From positions 18,538-82,537 of the forward strand of contig NZ_AKJA01000102.1 of the NCBI RefSeq assembly GCF_000282575.1: 64,000 bases of DNA. The letters are read 5' to 3'. This stretch comes from Herbaspirillum sp. YR522 (GTDB lineage: Bacteria > Pseudomonadota > Gammaproteobacteria > Burkholderiales > Burkholderiaceae_D). Numbering within the stretch: position 1 is the first letter of the stretch; each line of letters starts with the position of its first letter. A program made the translations under genes and the position numbers. This document shows positions 35,460 through 44,700 of this stretch, one piece after another. The notes under the pieces are model-generated. The model searched no databases. It had not been told where the DNA came from and saw only the letters and a list, made by a program, of their open reading frames with translations.

Positions 35460-35718
35460 TTGACCTTCAAACCAGGAATAACATCTAGGGTCACGCCTTT
35501 TAACCTTAAGGCCGATTGCAATGCCGCGCTTTGAAAAGATGTAGGAATATTTCCCATTCCAACCCCAACATAGCCAAAAGATGTGATTATTCCCCACCTA
35601 GAGCTTGCGCCATCATCATATACGGCAATATCAAAGGCCACCTGTTTGGCGTTCAAGTTAAAAAATCCCAAAATTGATGTTTTCACCTCAACGCCGACTA
35701 ATTGCCCGTCCGGATCTC
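35456..35718 (-). pseudogene. 5'-truncated toxin fragment with restriction-endonuclease-like motif
   Basis: About 87 codons read ARDPDGQLVGVEVKTS, then a NAKQ..FDIAVYDDGA segment and a stop overlapping the next ATG. An acidic residue followed by ExK on the next strand (RDPDG...VEVKTS) is the PD-(D/E)xK nuclease signature found in Tox-REase tips. Upstream, the frame runs directly into IS copy B, which even supplies a fortuitous ATG at 35746. The native N-terminus is therefore lost and the fragment is unlikely to be expressed as a functional toxin. Confidence 0.6.
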
Positions 35719-35825
35719 TGGCTTTTACAACGACCAGCGGCCGCATCAGGCCCTTGGTATGAAGACCCCGGCTGAGGCATTTGCGTTAGCCGCATAAAGT
35801 GAGCAGGTTTGGCTGGGTCATTACA
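35719..35825 (+). mobile_element. IS3-type right-end remnant, copy B (transposase C-terminus)
   Basis: Plus-strand codons FYNDQRPHQALGMKTPAEAF then ALAA and a stop at 35795-35797, followed by the terminal sequence ending GGGTCATTACA at 35825. Same element as copies A and C. It faces away from copy A, so the two right ends bound the toxin/immunity island. Confidence 0.88.
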
Positions 35826-35910
35826 ACGGCGCGCGTTTCTGGTCCACTGTAGTGAAACCCAGTTCGCGAAACTCGAAGGCAACCCGACGGACATGTTCTG
35901 AAATGGGCAT
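35821..35910 (-). pseudogene. Gene start cut off by the IS right end
   Basis: An ATG at 35910 opens 28-29 codons (MPISEHVRRVAFEFRELGF...) that run straight into the IS end at 35825, where a stop is created. It may be the 5' stub of a chromosomal gene interrupted by the insertion. Family not recognisable from this length. Confidence 0.3.
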
Positions 35911-35966
35911 TTTCTATTCCCGCTGCCGAGTGTCATGATTGCGTCGGGACGATTGCGCTTTGCCCT

Positions 35967-36890
35967 TCACCGCCGTCTCATCTCCGGTGGCAGCGAGCCC
36001 AGCGCGATCAACTTGTCCGGCAACGCCAGCCGCTCGATGAGGCGACGGGCATCGAATGGGGCGCGAACCTTTATGTCGTTGTCGAAATAGCAATAGATAT
36101 CGCGCTGCGCGCGTCGCGGTGGCGCCGCGTCGAGCACGCGCCGGCCATTCTCAGGCTGCTTGCCCACCGCCCACGCGCCGATGCGCTGCGTCCAGTCGTC
36201 GATGGCCTGGTCGCTGTAGCCGCTCTCGTAGAGGCGCTTGTCGCCATGCAGGCGCAGGTACAGGAAGTCAGCCGTGACGTCCTGCAATGACGGCCATTTC
36301 TTGGCGGCGTCGGCTACCACCAGCGCCACCTTGTACTTGCGCAGCAGGCGGATGAAGACTGGGTCGACGAAGCTGTCGTGGCGGATCTCGACGGCATGGC
36401 GCACGCGGCGCTGCCGGTCGACCTCGAGCTGGACGCGGCCTTTCATTCGGGGCTCATGGCCGCGGGCCAACGCCTGCGCCTGCTCGGTGTCGTGCGGCAA
36501 CAGCGCCAGGAAGTGCTCCATCAGCTCTGCATCGAACACGAAGCTGGGCGGGAACTGCCACAGGAACGGGCCCAGTTTTTCGCGCAGGTTGAATACGCCA
36601 GAGGCAAACACGTTGGCCAGGGCCGATTCGATGTCGCCGCGCAAGCGCAGCGTATGGGTGATGTAGCGGTTGCCCTTGTGGCTGAAGACAAACCCTGCCG
36701 GCGTGCTGTCATACCACTGCTGGTAGCTTTCCGGGCGCTGCAGGGCGTAGAACGAACCGTTGAGTTCGATGCTGGGCAGCGCACGCGACGCATAGCCGAG
36801 CTCGTCGGCCTGCCGCAGGCCCTCGGGATAGAAGCTGCCGCGCCACGGCGTGTAGCGCCAGCCGGAAATGCCGATGTGGATCTTGCCCAT
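35967..36890 (-). CDS. DUF72 family protein (YecE-like)
   Basis: 307 residues with the TIM-barrel-like DUF72 pattern: ISGWRYTPWRGSFYP at the start, ELNGSFYALQ, HKGNRYITH, GPFLWQFPPSF, AVEIRHDSF, and YLRLHG late in the chain. Cytoplasmic. The biochemical role of the family is not established. GC content returns to the chromosomal norm here, marking the island edge. It lies 42 bp downstream of the IucA/IucC-like gene on the same strand. Confidence 0.9.
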   Translation of the reverse strand: MGKIHIGISGWRYTPWRGSFYPEGLRQADELGYASRALPSIELNGSFYALQRPESYQQWYDSTPAGFVFSHKGNRYITHTLRLRGDIESALANVFASGVFNLREKLGPFLWQFPPSFVFDAELMEHFLALLPHDTEQAQALARGHEPRMKGRVQLEVDRQRRVRHAVEIRHDSFVDPVFIRLLRKYKVALVVADAAKKWPSLQDVTADFLYLRLHGDKRLYESGYSDQAIDDWTQRIGAWAVGKQPENGRRVLDAAPPRRAQRDIYCYFDNDIKVRAPFDARRLIERLALPDKLIALGSLPPEMRRR

Positions 36891-36932
36891 GATGGCCTCG
36901 TGGTTGGACGTGGCCCTGTGTGACTGCCAGGC

Positions 36933-38111
36933 TCAGAATTGGTGCCAACCGGCGCCCAGCACCAGCGGATTGGGCAAGGCGCAGCGCCGCTGCCGACCGT
37001 CGTTGGGCCACAGCTGCATGCGCAGCATGGCTGGCGTCGACCAAGGCATATCGAGGATCGCGTCGCGCTCGCGCTGCCAATGCCCGAGCTCGACCCCGGC
37101 CCGCACGGCATCGAAGCAGCGCGAGGTCTCCTCACGCAGGATCTGCCACAGCACGGTCGAGCGCGGCAGGTATTGCTGCGTCAGCGCCAGCGCCAACGGG
37201 TGCAGGTGACGCATGAAACAGGTATCGATCAATCCCGCCCGCGCAGCCATGCCGCCACCCGGAACCTGCGGCACCCGCTCTGCCGCGTCGACTTCGCGCA
37301 TCAGCACAAACAGCGGCCGACCGCCGGTGTCGAACAGCATCAGGCAGCGCTGCGCATCTGCCGACAGCACCACGCCGTGCCGCAGGTACAAGCCGATCGC
37401 CGGCTGCAGCAGCGCGGATGCATAGGCGCCGAACCAGGCGGCGACGACGGCGCCATCCGGGCGACGACCGCCCTGCTCCAGCAGTTCGCACACCAGCGGT
37501 CGGCCGTCGACAGGCCCCTCGGCCACCAGGCTGGCGCCGCAAATGGGTAGCAGGCCTTCGGCACGATCGAAGCCGATGCCCTGGCCCGACATGCCTGCCC
37601 AATGGTCCAGCAGCAGCGCCATCTCACGGGGCGAGCAACTATGACGCAGGCGCTCGATGAGGCCCGCGCCGGCTACCGCCTGCACCTGCGCCAGTACCTC
37701 GGTGCGTGCCACGATGGCGGCTGCCTCTGCTCGCATTGCGGCCAGCAGGTCGGCCTTGACCTGCGGCAGCCGGACGGCGCAACTGGCGTCGCCCTCCAGG
37801 AGCAACTCGAGCAACCCGACCGGGTCATTGCCCGCGATGCGATCGCCATTGCCCAGTACCAGCGCCACCTCGCCACGGCACATGACGGTGCCGGCAGGCG
37901 CCACCTCGACCTGCTCGAAGAACAGCAAGGCGGGCCGTTGCCACAGCGGTAGCCAGCCATTGCAGGTGCCGGGTGTCACCACCAGCTTGCTGCGGTCGAG
38001 CAGGTCTTCATCGAACAGTGCCCGCACCAGCCGCCGCAGCGTCACGTCCTGCGCCGCCCGCCACGCAGCCTCGGGGGCGCATGCTGAAAGATCCTGGTCG
38101 GTAGCGCCCAT
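36933..38111 (-). CDS. Shortened, divergent IucA/IucC-family-like protein
   Basis: 392 residues versus about 600 for NIS siderophore synthetases. The C-terminal two thirds follow the family order: a short RPLVCELLEQ strand, WFGAYASALLQPAIGLYLRHGVVLSADAQ (family: Y..LL.P...L...HGI.LEAH.QN), GRPLFVLMREVD (family GRP..LLRD), and late helices. The canonical substrate loop GHPxHPxxKxRxG is missing; at that place the sequence reads AGMSGQGIGFDR. The HGV.LEAH.QN motif has lost its His and Asn. It is likely an inactive or altered relative, perhaps regulatory. No siderophore exporter or receptor is adjacent. The family call is by eye and moderate. Confidence 0.5.
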   Translation of the reverse strand: MGATDQDLSACAPEAAWRAAQDVTLRRLVRALFDEDLLDRSKLVVTPGTCNGWLPLWQRPALLFFEQVEVAPAGTVMCRGEVALVLGNGDRIAGNDPVGLLELLLEGDASCAVRLPQVKADLLAAMRAEAAAIVARTEVLAQVQAVAGAGLIERLRHSCSPREMALLLDHWAGMSGQGIGFDRAEGLLPICGASLVAEGPVDGRPLVCELLEQGGRRPDGAVVAAWFGAYASALLQPAIGLYLRHGVVLSADAQRCLMLFDTGGRPLFVLMREVDAAERVPQVPGGGMAARAGLIDTCFMRHLHPLALALTQQYLPRSTVLWQILREETSRCFDAVRAGVELGHWQRERDAILDMPWSTPAMLRMQLWPNDGRQRRCALPNPLVLGAGWHQF

Positions 38112-38379
38112 TTCCGTTGGCTCGCAAGTCGTTGAACAGACATCACGATAGAAATAGCCGGCAGGGCCACCAATAGAAGTTATGCGATTAATTGTGAGGA
38201 TCTCGACGGCTCTGCCGGAAGCGTGGGTTACAAGCGCATTGAATTAATGTCGACGCGCCGAAGAAATACCGCCATGCGCACTGGTATCGGGCCCATCGAG
38301 ACTATCCTGCGGGGCCCATTGCCCCATTGCTCCATTCCCCATTGAAGCCCCACTTGCTTGCCTCCCCTGGTTTTCCGCT

Positions 38380-40425
38380 ATGGACGACATCGAAAAAACA
38401 ATCGCCCTGGAACTGATCCACCAGGCCTGCGGACTGGAAGGACATCGATTCACTACCGACTTTCCCATCCCCGCCGAGGCCTGGCTGCTGTTTGCCCGGC
38501 GCCGCCGCTTCCACCGCCCCCACGCCCTGTTGCTGACCCCGCACCTGGAAGCCGGCATCAGCGGCCTGCGCTCGGCCGTGGCACGGCTGCTGCCGGCGCT
38601 GGAGCGGGCCGAGGGCGAACGCTACATCGCCACCAACGAATCCCATCTCCTGGTGGGTCTCGACTTCTACGACCTGCTGGCCTTGTTGCCTGCCACGCGC
38701 TGGTGGCAGCAACACATCGCCAACGCTTTCGGGCCGGACCCAGCCGCCCACGCCGCCATGATCGCCTGCGACTGGCTGCGCAGCGATGCACTGGCCGGGC
38801 AAGTCGGCCGCGCCCTGGTGCAGTCGATCAAGGACGCCGCCAGCCTGAGACGATTTGGCGATATCGGGCCGCGGCTGGTCGCCGCCGAGGGCCACGCATG
38901 GAGCACGGCCCAGCACGCGGCGCTGGCCGGCCTTTTGAATATCGCCTGCCTGCAGCTGGCCCTGTCGCTGCTGGGCATCAGGAGGCCGGTCCCCAATCTG
39001 GAGCTGGGCGTTGCCCGCAAGGCGGCGCGGGTGTTGTCGGTGCTGGCCCGGTGTCTGGCCGGCTATCGCGCCCACCCGCATAGCGTACCGGGGCGCGACG
39101 GACGGCACCCCGCGCTGTGGCAGGTGTCGTGCAATCGCGCGGCCGAACATGCGGTGCTGGCCAGCCGCAAGACCATCAAGGCCGACGCCGCGATGCGCTT
39201 GTTCGATACCGGCGGCCGGGGCATCCGGTGGGCGGTGATCGATTCCGGCATCGACGCCCGGCACCCGGCACTGGCGCGCCCCGAGCAGCTGGACCCTGCG
39301 CACCACATCCGCGACGGCCTGTGCCTGCCATCGCTCTCGCGGGTGATCAGGACATTGGACTTCACCCGGCTGGCCGCGATCACCAGCGGCCGTGTTCCGC
39401 CGGCGCTGCTGGCGCAGTTGCAGCAACGCCATGGCACGGATGCGCAAGACAGGATCGATGCGATCCGCCGCGACCTGGCCCGGGGCCGCATGCTCGACTG
39501 GACCGCACTCGAACCACTGCTCGAAGTGGACCAGTCGGACCCGGCGCACTATATCGCGCCGGTCGACCAGCACGGCACCCATGTGGCCGGGATCATCGCC
39601 GCCAACTGGCAGACCACCACCTACCAGGCGCCCCCTGCCGGCCCGTCGGGCGCACGAACCGCGGCCACGGGCCCGGTGGCGCCTGCCACCCCGCCCGAGC
39701 TGCTGCACCTGGGTGTGCTGCACGGCGTCTGCCCCGAGATCGAATTGCTGGACTTGAGGGTATTCGACGGCGACCACGACAGCGACGAATTCGCCATCCT
39801 CGGCGCCTTGCAGTATGTCCGCTTCCTGAACCAGAGCAAGGACCGGCAGTACGTACATGGGGTCAATCTGTCGTTGTCGCTGCGTCACGACGTGCGCAAC
39901 TACGCCTGCGGCAATACCCCGGTGTGCCTGGAATGTGATCGGCTGGTAGGCGCCGGCATCGTGGTGGTGGCCGCCGCCGGCAACCTGGGCTACCAGCGCG
40001 GCCAGGCGCACGCCCAGCCCGATGGCGCCTATCGCAGCCAGGGCATCACCGATCCCGGCAACGCCGCTGGCGTCATTACCGTGGGCGCCACCCACCGTTC
40101 GGACCCGTACCAGTATGGCGTGTCGTATTTTTCCAGTCGCGGTCCCACCGGCGACGGCCGCTGCAAACCCGACCTGGTGGCGCCCGGCGAGAAGATCGTC
40201 TCGACCGCACTCGACGCGGGCGTGGCCACGATGGACGGTACCAGCATGGCCGCGCCGCATGTATCGGGGGCGGCGGCGCTGCTGCTGTCGCGCAATAACG
40301 AATTGATGGGCAAGCCGGCCACCGTCAAGCGCATCCTGTGCGACAGCGCTTCCGACCTGGGCCGGGAGCGTTCCTTCCAGGGCGCCGGGCTGCTGGATGT
40401 GCTCCGGGCACTGCAATCGGTATGA
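38380..40425 (+). CDS. Cytoplasmic subtilisin-like (S8) protease with a novel N-terminal region
   Basis: 681 residues, no signal peptide. Residues 1-260 are an Ala/Leu/Arg-rich helical region that I do not recognise. The S8 domain follows: Asp288 in AVIDSGID, His398 in DQHGTHVAG, oxyanion Asn in AAAGNLG, Ser622 in GTSMAAPHVSG. Between Asp and His there is an extra ~60-residue Arg-rich helical insertion. There is no inhibitor-type propeptide or export signal, so it should act on intracellular substrates. Its stop overlaps the first possible start of an MBL hydrolase, implying a two-gene module. Confidence 0.9.
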   Translation: MDDIEKTIALELIHQACGLEGHRFTTDFPIPAEAWLLFARRRRFHRPHALLLTPHLEAGISGLRSAVARLLPALERAEGERYIATNESHLLVGLDFYDLLALLPATRWWQQHIANAFGPDPAAHAAMIACDWLRSDALAGQVGRALVQSIKDAASLRRFGDIGPRLVAAEGHAWSTAQHAALAGLLNIACLQLALSLLGIRRPVPNLELGVARKAARVLSVLARCLAGYRAHPHSVPGRDGRHPALWQVSCNRAAEHAVLASRKTIKADAAMRLFDTGGRGIRWAVIDSGIDARHPALARPEQLDPAHHIRDGLCLPSLSRVIRTLDFTRLAAITSGRVPPALLAQLQQRHGTDAQDRIDAIRRDLARGRMLDWTALEPLLEVDQSDPAHYIAPVDQHGTHVAGIIAANWQTTTYQAPPAGPSGARTAATGPVAPATPPELLHLGVLHGVCPEIELLDLRVFDGDHDSDEFAILGALQYVRFLNQSKDRQYVHGVNLSLSLRHDVRNYACGNTPVCLECDRLVGAGIVVVAAAGNLGYQRGQAHAQPDGAYRSQGITDPGNAAGVITVGATHRSDPYQYGVSYFSSRGPTGDGRCKPDLVAPGEKIVSTALDAGVATMDGTSMAAPHVSGAAALLLSRNNELMGKPATVKRILCDSASDLGRERSFQGAGLLDVLRALQSV

Positions 40426-40448
40426 GTCGGCAAGCAGGGAAAATCGCC

Positions 40449-41561
40449 ATGACCGACGCCGTCTTCACGCTGGAAGTGCTCAATGCCTTTCATGGCGACT
40501 GCCTGATACTGCACTACGGCACCCACGACGAGCCGCGCCTGATGCTGATCGACGGCGGACCGAACGGCACCTTCGATACCGTGCTCAGGCCGCGTCTGCT
40601 GGCGTTGGCTGCCCATCGCGGCAAGTCATTCAGGCTCGATCACATCATGATCAGCCATCTGGACGACGACCATATTGCCGGCATCCTGCAGCTGGTCGAT
40701 GAGATAGAAAGCGGCGATGCGCCCTGGCAGGCGCCCAGCTTCTGGTTCAACAGCTTCGATGACGGATTGCGGCAGGCGCCGCCGGCACTGGCGGTGGCAT
40801 GCGCCGCACTTGGCCGGGGCCCGGGTACGGCCGGCAGCGGCGCGGTGCGCCAGGCCAGCATCCGGCAAGGTCGCCGCCTGCGCGACGCGGTGACCCGGCT
40901 CCAGGCCACGCAGAACGGCGGCGCCAGGCATGCGTTGCAGGCCAACGGCGCCGCACCGGCATTGCCTATCCCAGGATTGGCCTTGACGCTGGTCTGCCCG
41001 GACCGGCGGCATCTCGACGATCTTGCCGCCCGTTGGATGCGCTCGCCCGGCAAGGCGGCGCAGACGGCGGCCTACGTCGACCAGTCGGTGTTGAACCTGT
41101 CGAGCCTGGTTGTGGTGGTGCAGCCGCAAGGCGCCGCACCGGGGCCGCGGATGCTGCTGACCGGCGACGCGCGCGGCGACCACATCCTGGCCGGCCTCGA
41201 GGGCGCCGGCCTGCTGGCCGGCAGGCCCACCCATTTCGAACTGCTGAAGGTGCCGCACCACGGCAGCGATCGCAACCTGTCGCTCGACTTCTTCCAGGCC
41301 ATCACCGCAGACTACTATGTCATCTCCGGCGACGGCAGGCACGGCAACCCGTCCGAACAGGTGCTGGACTGGATAGCCCGTACCGCTTCGCCCCATGCCC
41401 GCGTTTGCCTCACCTATGACCACAACGTCCGTTACCCCGACTATGGCCGCTCGGTCGCCAATGTACTGGCCAGGCACCCGGCGCTGGCACGACAGCTGAT
41501 GGTCAGGCAGCCCGGAGAACTGCTGATGCGCATCGATCTGCTCGCCCCGTTGCGCCGCTGA
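40449..41561 (+). CDS. Metallo-beta-lactamase-fold hydrolase (ComEC-like domain, soluble)
   Basis: 370 residues from the ATG preceded by AGGGAAA; an earlier ATG at 40422 overlaps the protease stop (ATGA) and would add nine residues. The N-terminal FHGDCLILHYG and IDGG strands, the metal motif SHLDDDHIAG (HxxDDH), the GDAR strand and KVPHHGSDRN identify an MBL-fold phosphodiesterase/nuclease-like domain as in ComEC C-termini, but without membrane segments. An Ala/Arg-rich insertion lies between residues 100 and 170. Metal binding looks intact. Cytoplasmic. Substrate unknown; nucleic acid or a cyclic nucleotide is plausible from the family. Confidence 0.85.
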   Translation: MTDAVFTLEVLNAFHGDCLILHYGTHDEPRLMLIDGGPNGTFDTVLRPRLLALAAHRGKSFRLDHIMISHLDDDHIAGILQLVDEIESGDAPWQAPSFWFNSFDDGLRQAPPALAVACAALGRGPGTAGSGAVRQASIRQGRRLRDAVTRLQATQNGGARHALQANGAAPALPIPGLALTLVCPDRRHLDDLAARWMRSPGKAAQTAAYVDQSVLNLSSLVVVVQPQGAAPGPRMLLTGDARGDHILAGLEGAGLLAGRPTHFELLKVPHHGSDRNLSLDFFQAITADYYVISGDGRHGNPSEQVLDWIARTASPHARVCLTYDHNVRYPDYGRSVANVLARHPALARQLMVRQPGELLMRIDLLAPLRR

Positions 41562-41597
41562 CGCGCCGGCCCGGGCGCGCCGCCGTCGCTGGCCGGG

Positions 41598-43796
41598 CTA
41601 ATGCGCCGCAGCGCGGGCGCGCGCCTGGTGCAGCTTACGGTAGCTGTCGATCAGGCGCTGGTGACGGTCCAGCCCTTCGAGCTGCATGCTGGTCGGCGTC
41701 AGGCCGAAGAAGCGCACGCTGCCGTCGACCGAACCGATGGCCGCATCCATGCGGGCGTTGCCGAACATGCGGCGGAAGTTGGCTTCGTAGTCGGCCAGTT
41801 CGAGTTCGTCGTCCAGCAGCACTTCGAGCACCACGTTCAAGGCCTGGTAGAACAAGCCGCGCTCGACCGAATTGTCGTTGTACTGCAGGAAGGCCCCCAC
41901 CAGTTCGTGGGCCTGTTCGAACTGCTTCAAGGCCAGCTGGATCAGCAGCTTCAGCTCCAGCACGGTCAACTGGCCCCATTCGGTGTTCTCGTCGAATTCG
42001 ACGCCGATCAGGGTGGCGATATCGGAGTACTCGTCGAGCTCGCTGTTTTCCAGCCGCTCCAGCAGTGCCGCCAGGCTGGCGTCGTCCAGGCGATGCAGGT
42101 TCAGCACATCGGCGCGGAACAGCAACGACTTGTTGGTGTTGTCCCAGACCAGGTCCTCGACCGGATAGACTTCCGAATAATCGGGCACCAGGATGCGGCA
42201 GGCGGTGGCACCCAACTGGTCGTAGACCGCCATGTAGCTCTGCTTGCCCAGGTCCTCGAGAATGCCGAACAGGGTCGCCGCTTCCTCGGCATTGGAATCT
42301 TCGCCCTGTCCCGAGAAGTCCCATTCGACGAATTCGACATGGGACCTGGCGCTGAAGAAGCGCCACGACACGATGCCGCTGGAATCGATGAAGTGCTCCA
42401 CGAAGTTGTTCGACTCGGTCACTGCGTGACTGACGAAGGTCGGCTGCGGCAGGTCGTTCAAGCCTTCGAAACTGCGTCCCTGCAGCAATTCGGTCAGGCT
42501 GCGTTCCAGCGCCACCTCGAAACTGGGATGCGCGCCGAAGGACGCAAACACGCCGCCGGTGCGCGGATTCATCAGGGTCACGCACATCACCGGGTAGATA
42601 CCGCCGAGCGAGGCATCCTTGACCAGCACCGGAAAGCCCTGCTCTTCCAGCGCCCGGATCCCGGCCACGATGCCCGGGTATTTCGCCAGCACCTGCTGCG
42701 GCACGTCGGGCAGTGCCAGTTCGCCTTCCAGGATCTCGCGCTTGACCGCCCGCTCGAAGATCTCGGACAGGCATTGCACCTGCGCTTCGGCCAGCGTGTT
42801 GCCGGCGCTCATGCCATTGCTGACGTACAGGTTCTCGACCAGGTTGGACGGAAAATACACCACCTCGCCATCCGAGTGCCGCACGAAGGGCAGCGAACAG
42901 ATACCGCGCGCGGCATTGCCGGAGTTGGTGTCGACCAGGTGCGAGGCCTGCAACTCGCCATCGGGGTTATAGATATCGAGGCAATACGGGTCCAGGATTT
43001 CCGCCGGCAGCGTATCGCCCGGGCCCGGCTTGAACCAGCGCTCGTCGGGGTAATGCACGAAGTCGGCATTGGCGATCTCTTCGCCCCAGAAGGCGCCGCC
43101 ATAGAAGTGGTTGCAATTGAGCCGTTCGATGAATTCGCCCAGGGCCGAGGCCAGCGCGCTTTCCTTGGTCGCGCCCTTGCCATTGGTAAAGCACATCGGC
43201 GAATGGGCATCGCGGATGTGCAGCGACCAGACATTGGGCACGATATTGCGCCATGAAGCGATCTCGATCTTCATGCCCAGGCCGGCCAGCAGGCCCGACA
43301 TGTTGGCGATGGTCTGTTCCAGCGGCAGGTCCTTGCCGGCAATATAGGTGCTGGCCCCGGCTACCGGCGCCAGGCTCAACAGCGCCTGGGCGTCGGCGTC
43401 GAGATTGTCGACTTCCTCGATGACGAAGTCCGGCCCTTCCTGCACCACCTTCTTGACGGTACAGCGCTCGATGGAGCGCAGGATGCCGCGCCGGTCGACC
43501 TCGGCGATATCGGCCGGCAGCTCGACCTGGATCTTGAATATCTGCTTGTAGCGGTTCTCGGGGTCGACGATGTTGTTCTGCGACAGGCGGATGTTCTCGG
43601 TCGGGATATTGCGCGTATTGCAGTACAACTTCACGAAGTAAGCCGCGCACAGCGCCGACGACGCCAGGAAATAATCGAACGGCCCTGGCGCGGAGCCATC
43701 GCCCTTGTAGCGGATGGGCTGGTCGGCAATGACCGTGAAGTCATCGAACTTGGCTTCGAGACGCAGCTTGTCGAGGAAGTTGACTTTGATTTCCAT
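41598..43796 (-). CDS. ycaO: OsmC-YcaO fusion protein
   Basis: 732 residues from the ATG before EIKVNFLDKL, where the OsmC-like domain begins (about 1-140, with PFDYFLASSALCAAYF). A YcaO domain follows (about 160-560): NGKGATKESALASALGEFIER, GNTLAEAQVQCLSEIFERAVK, then EDLVWDN. A helical TPR-like C-terminus ends the protein. YcaO domains activate amide backbones with ATP; E. coli YcaO assists RimO in methylthiolating ribosomal protein S12. The OsmC N-terminus occurs in longer YcaO homologues. No peptide precursor or RiPP genes are nearby, so a housekeeping role is more likely than azoline synthesis. Confidence 0.9.
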   Translation of the reverse strand: MEIKVNFLDKLRLEAKFDDFTVIADQPIRYKGDGSAPGPFDYFLASSALCAAYFVKLYCNTRNIPTENIRLSQNNIVDPENRYKQIFKIQVELPADIAEVDRRGILRSIERCTVKKVVQEGPDFVIEEVDNLDADAQALLSLAPVAGASTYIAGKDLPLEQTIANMSGLLAGLGMKIEIASWRNIVPNVWSLHIRDAHSPMCFTNGKGATKESALASALGEFIERLNCNHFYGGAFWGEEIANADFVHYPDERWFKPGPGDTLPAEILDPYCLDIYNPDGELQASHLVDTNSGNAARGICSLPFVRHSDGEVVYFPSNLVENLYVSNGMSAGNTLAEAQVQCLSEIFERAVKREILEGELALPDVPQQVLAKYPGIVAGIRALEEQGFPVLVKDASLGGIYPVMCVTLMNPRTGGVFASFGAHPSFEVALERSLTELLQGRSFEGLNDLPQPTFVSHAVTESNNFVEHFIDSSGIVSWRFFSARSHVEFVEWDFSGQGEDSNAEEAATLFGILEDLGKQSYMAVYDQLGATACRILVPDYSEVYPVEDLVWDNTNKSLLFRADVLNLHRLDDASLAALLERLENSELDEYSDIATLIGVEFDENTEWGQLTVLELKLLIQLALKQFEQAHELVGAFLQYNDNSVERGLFYQALNVVLEVLLDDELELADYEANFRRMFGNARMDAAIGSVDGSVRFFGLTPTSMQLEGLDRHQRLIDSYRKLHQARARAAAH

Positions 43797-43956
43797 GGGG
43801 GAATTCCAAAAATGGTGCTGATGAGGTGATGCCATTGAAGCGAAAGCCCCGTCAGGACAGGGCTTTGTGTTCAATCATGCAACGAACTGGTTGATGGGGA
43901 CGAAGTTTATCCCAGCCTTCCTCAAGAGGCCATCTAAAGCCACCTTGGCGCTGGCC

Positions 43957-44700
43957 TCAGGCAAAGCCGCCGTTGGCGCGCACCACCTGGGAATTGACCC
44001 AGGCGCCGTCGGGGCCGGCCAGGAATGACACCACGCCGGCGATGTCGTCGGGCGTTCCCAGGCGTTGCAGCGGCGCCAGGTTGGTAACCTGGGCGATCTG
44101 CTCCGGGGTCTTGCCGTTGAAGAACAGGTCGGTGCCCACCGGACCCGGTGCGACCGCATTGACGGTGATGCCGCGCCCGCGCAATTCATTGGCCAACACG
44201 TGAACCAGGCCCTCGACCCCCGCCTTGGAAGCAATATAAGGGCCATAGGACGGAAACGACTTGGCGATCACGCTGGTCGACAGCGCGATGATGCGCCCGC
44301 CCTCGCCCAGGTGCGCGGCGGCCTGGGCCAGCACCAGGAACGCGCCGCGCAGGTTGGTGGCGATCACCCGGTCGAAGTCGGCCAGGCCGGCTTCGGCGAT
44401 GGGCGTCATCGGCATGATGCCGGCGCTGTTGACCACCACGTCGATGCGGCCAAAGGCGGCCTTGGCGCCATCGAACAGCGCGCTCACATCGGACTGGCTG
44501 CCGACGTCGCCCTGGATGGCAATGGCCTGTCCGCCTGCGGCTTCGATGGCAGCCACCGTTTGCTGCGCCCGGGCGGCATTGCCGGCGTAGTTGACGACCA
44601 CGGCGAAACCGTCGGCCGCCAGGCGCTGGGCAATGGCCTGGCCGATACCGCGCGAACCGCCGGTGACGAGGGCGACCTTGGAAGGGGTGGCTGCGTGCAT
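43957..44700 (-). CDS. Short-chain dehydrogenase/reductase
   Basis: 247 residues, classical SDR length. The start is set by AGGAG eight bases upstream of the ATG (MHAATPSKVALVTGG). Cofactor motif TGGSRGIG, NSAG strand (VVVNSAGIM), catalytic Ser in LSTSVI and YxxxK as YIASK. Probably NADP-dependent. Divergently paired with a LysR regulator 141 bp away, a common arrangement in which the regulator controls the reductase. Substrate unknown. Confidence 0.92.
   Translation of the reverse strand: MHAATPSKVALVTGGSRGIGQAIAQRLAADGFAVVVNYAGNAARAQQTVAAIEAAGGQAIAIQGDVGSQSDVSALFDGAKAAFGRIDVVVNSAGIMPMTPIAEAGLADFDRVIATNLRGAFLVLAQAAAHLGEGGRIIALSTSVIAKSFPSYGPYIASKAGVEGLVHVLANELRGRGITVNAVAPGPVGTDLFFNGKTPEQIAQVTNLAPLQRLGTPDDIAGVVSFLAGPDGAWVNSQVVRANGGFA

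Noticed and set aside
41598..43796. YcaO protein as the core of a RiPP (azoline peptide) cluster
   Set aside because: It has the OsmC-YcaO layout of the S12-methylthiolation accessory type, and no precursor peptide, dehydrogenase or exporter gene is next to it.
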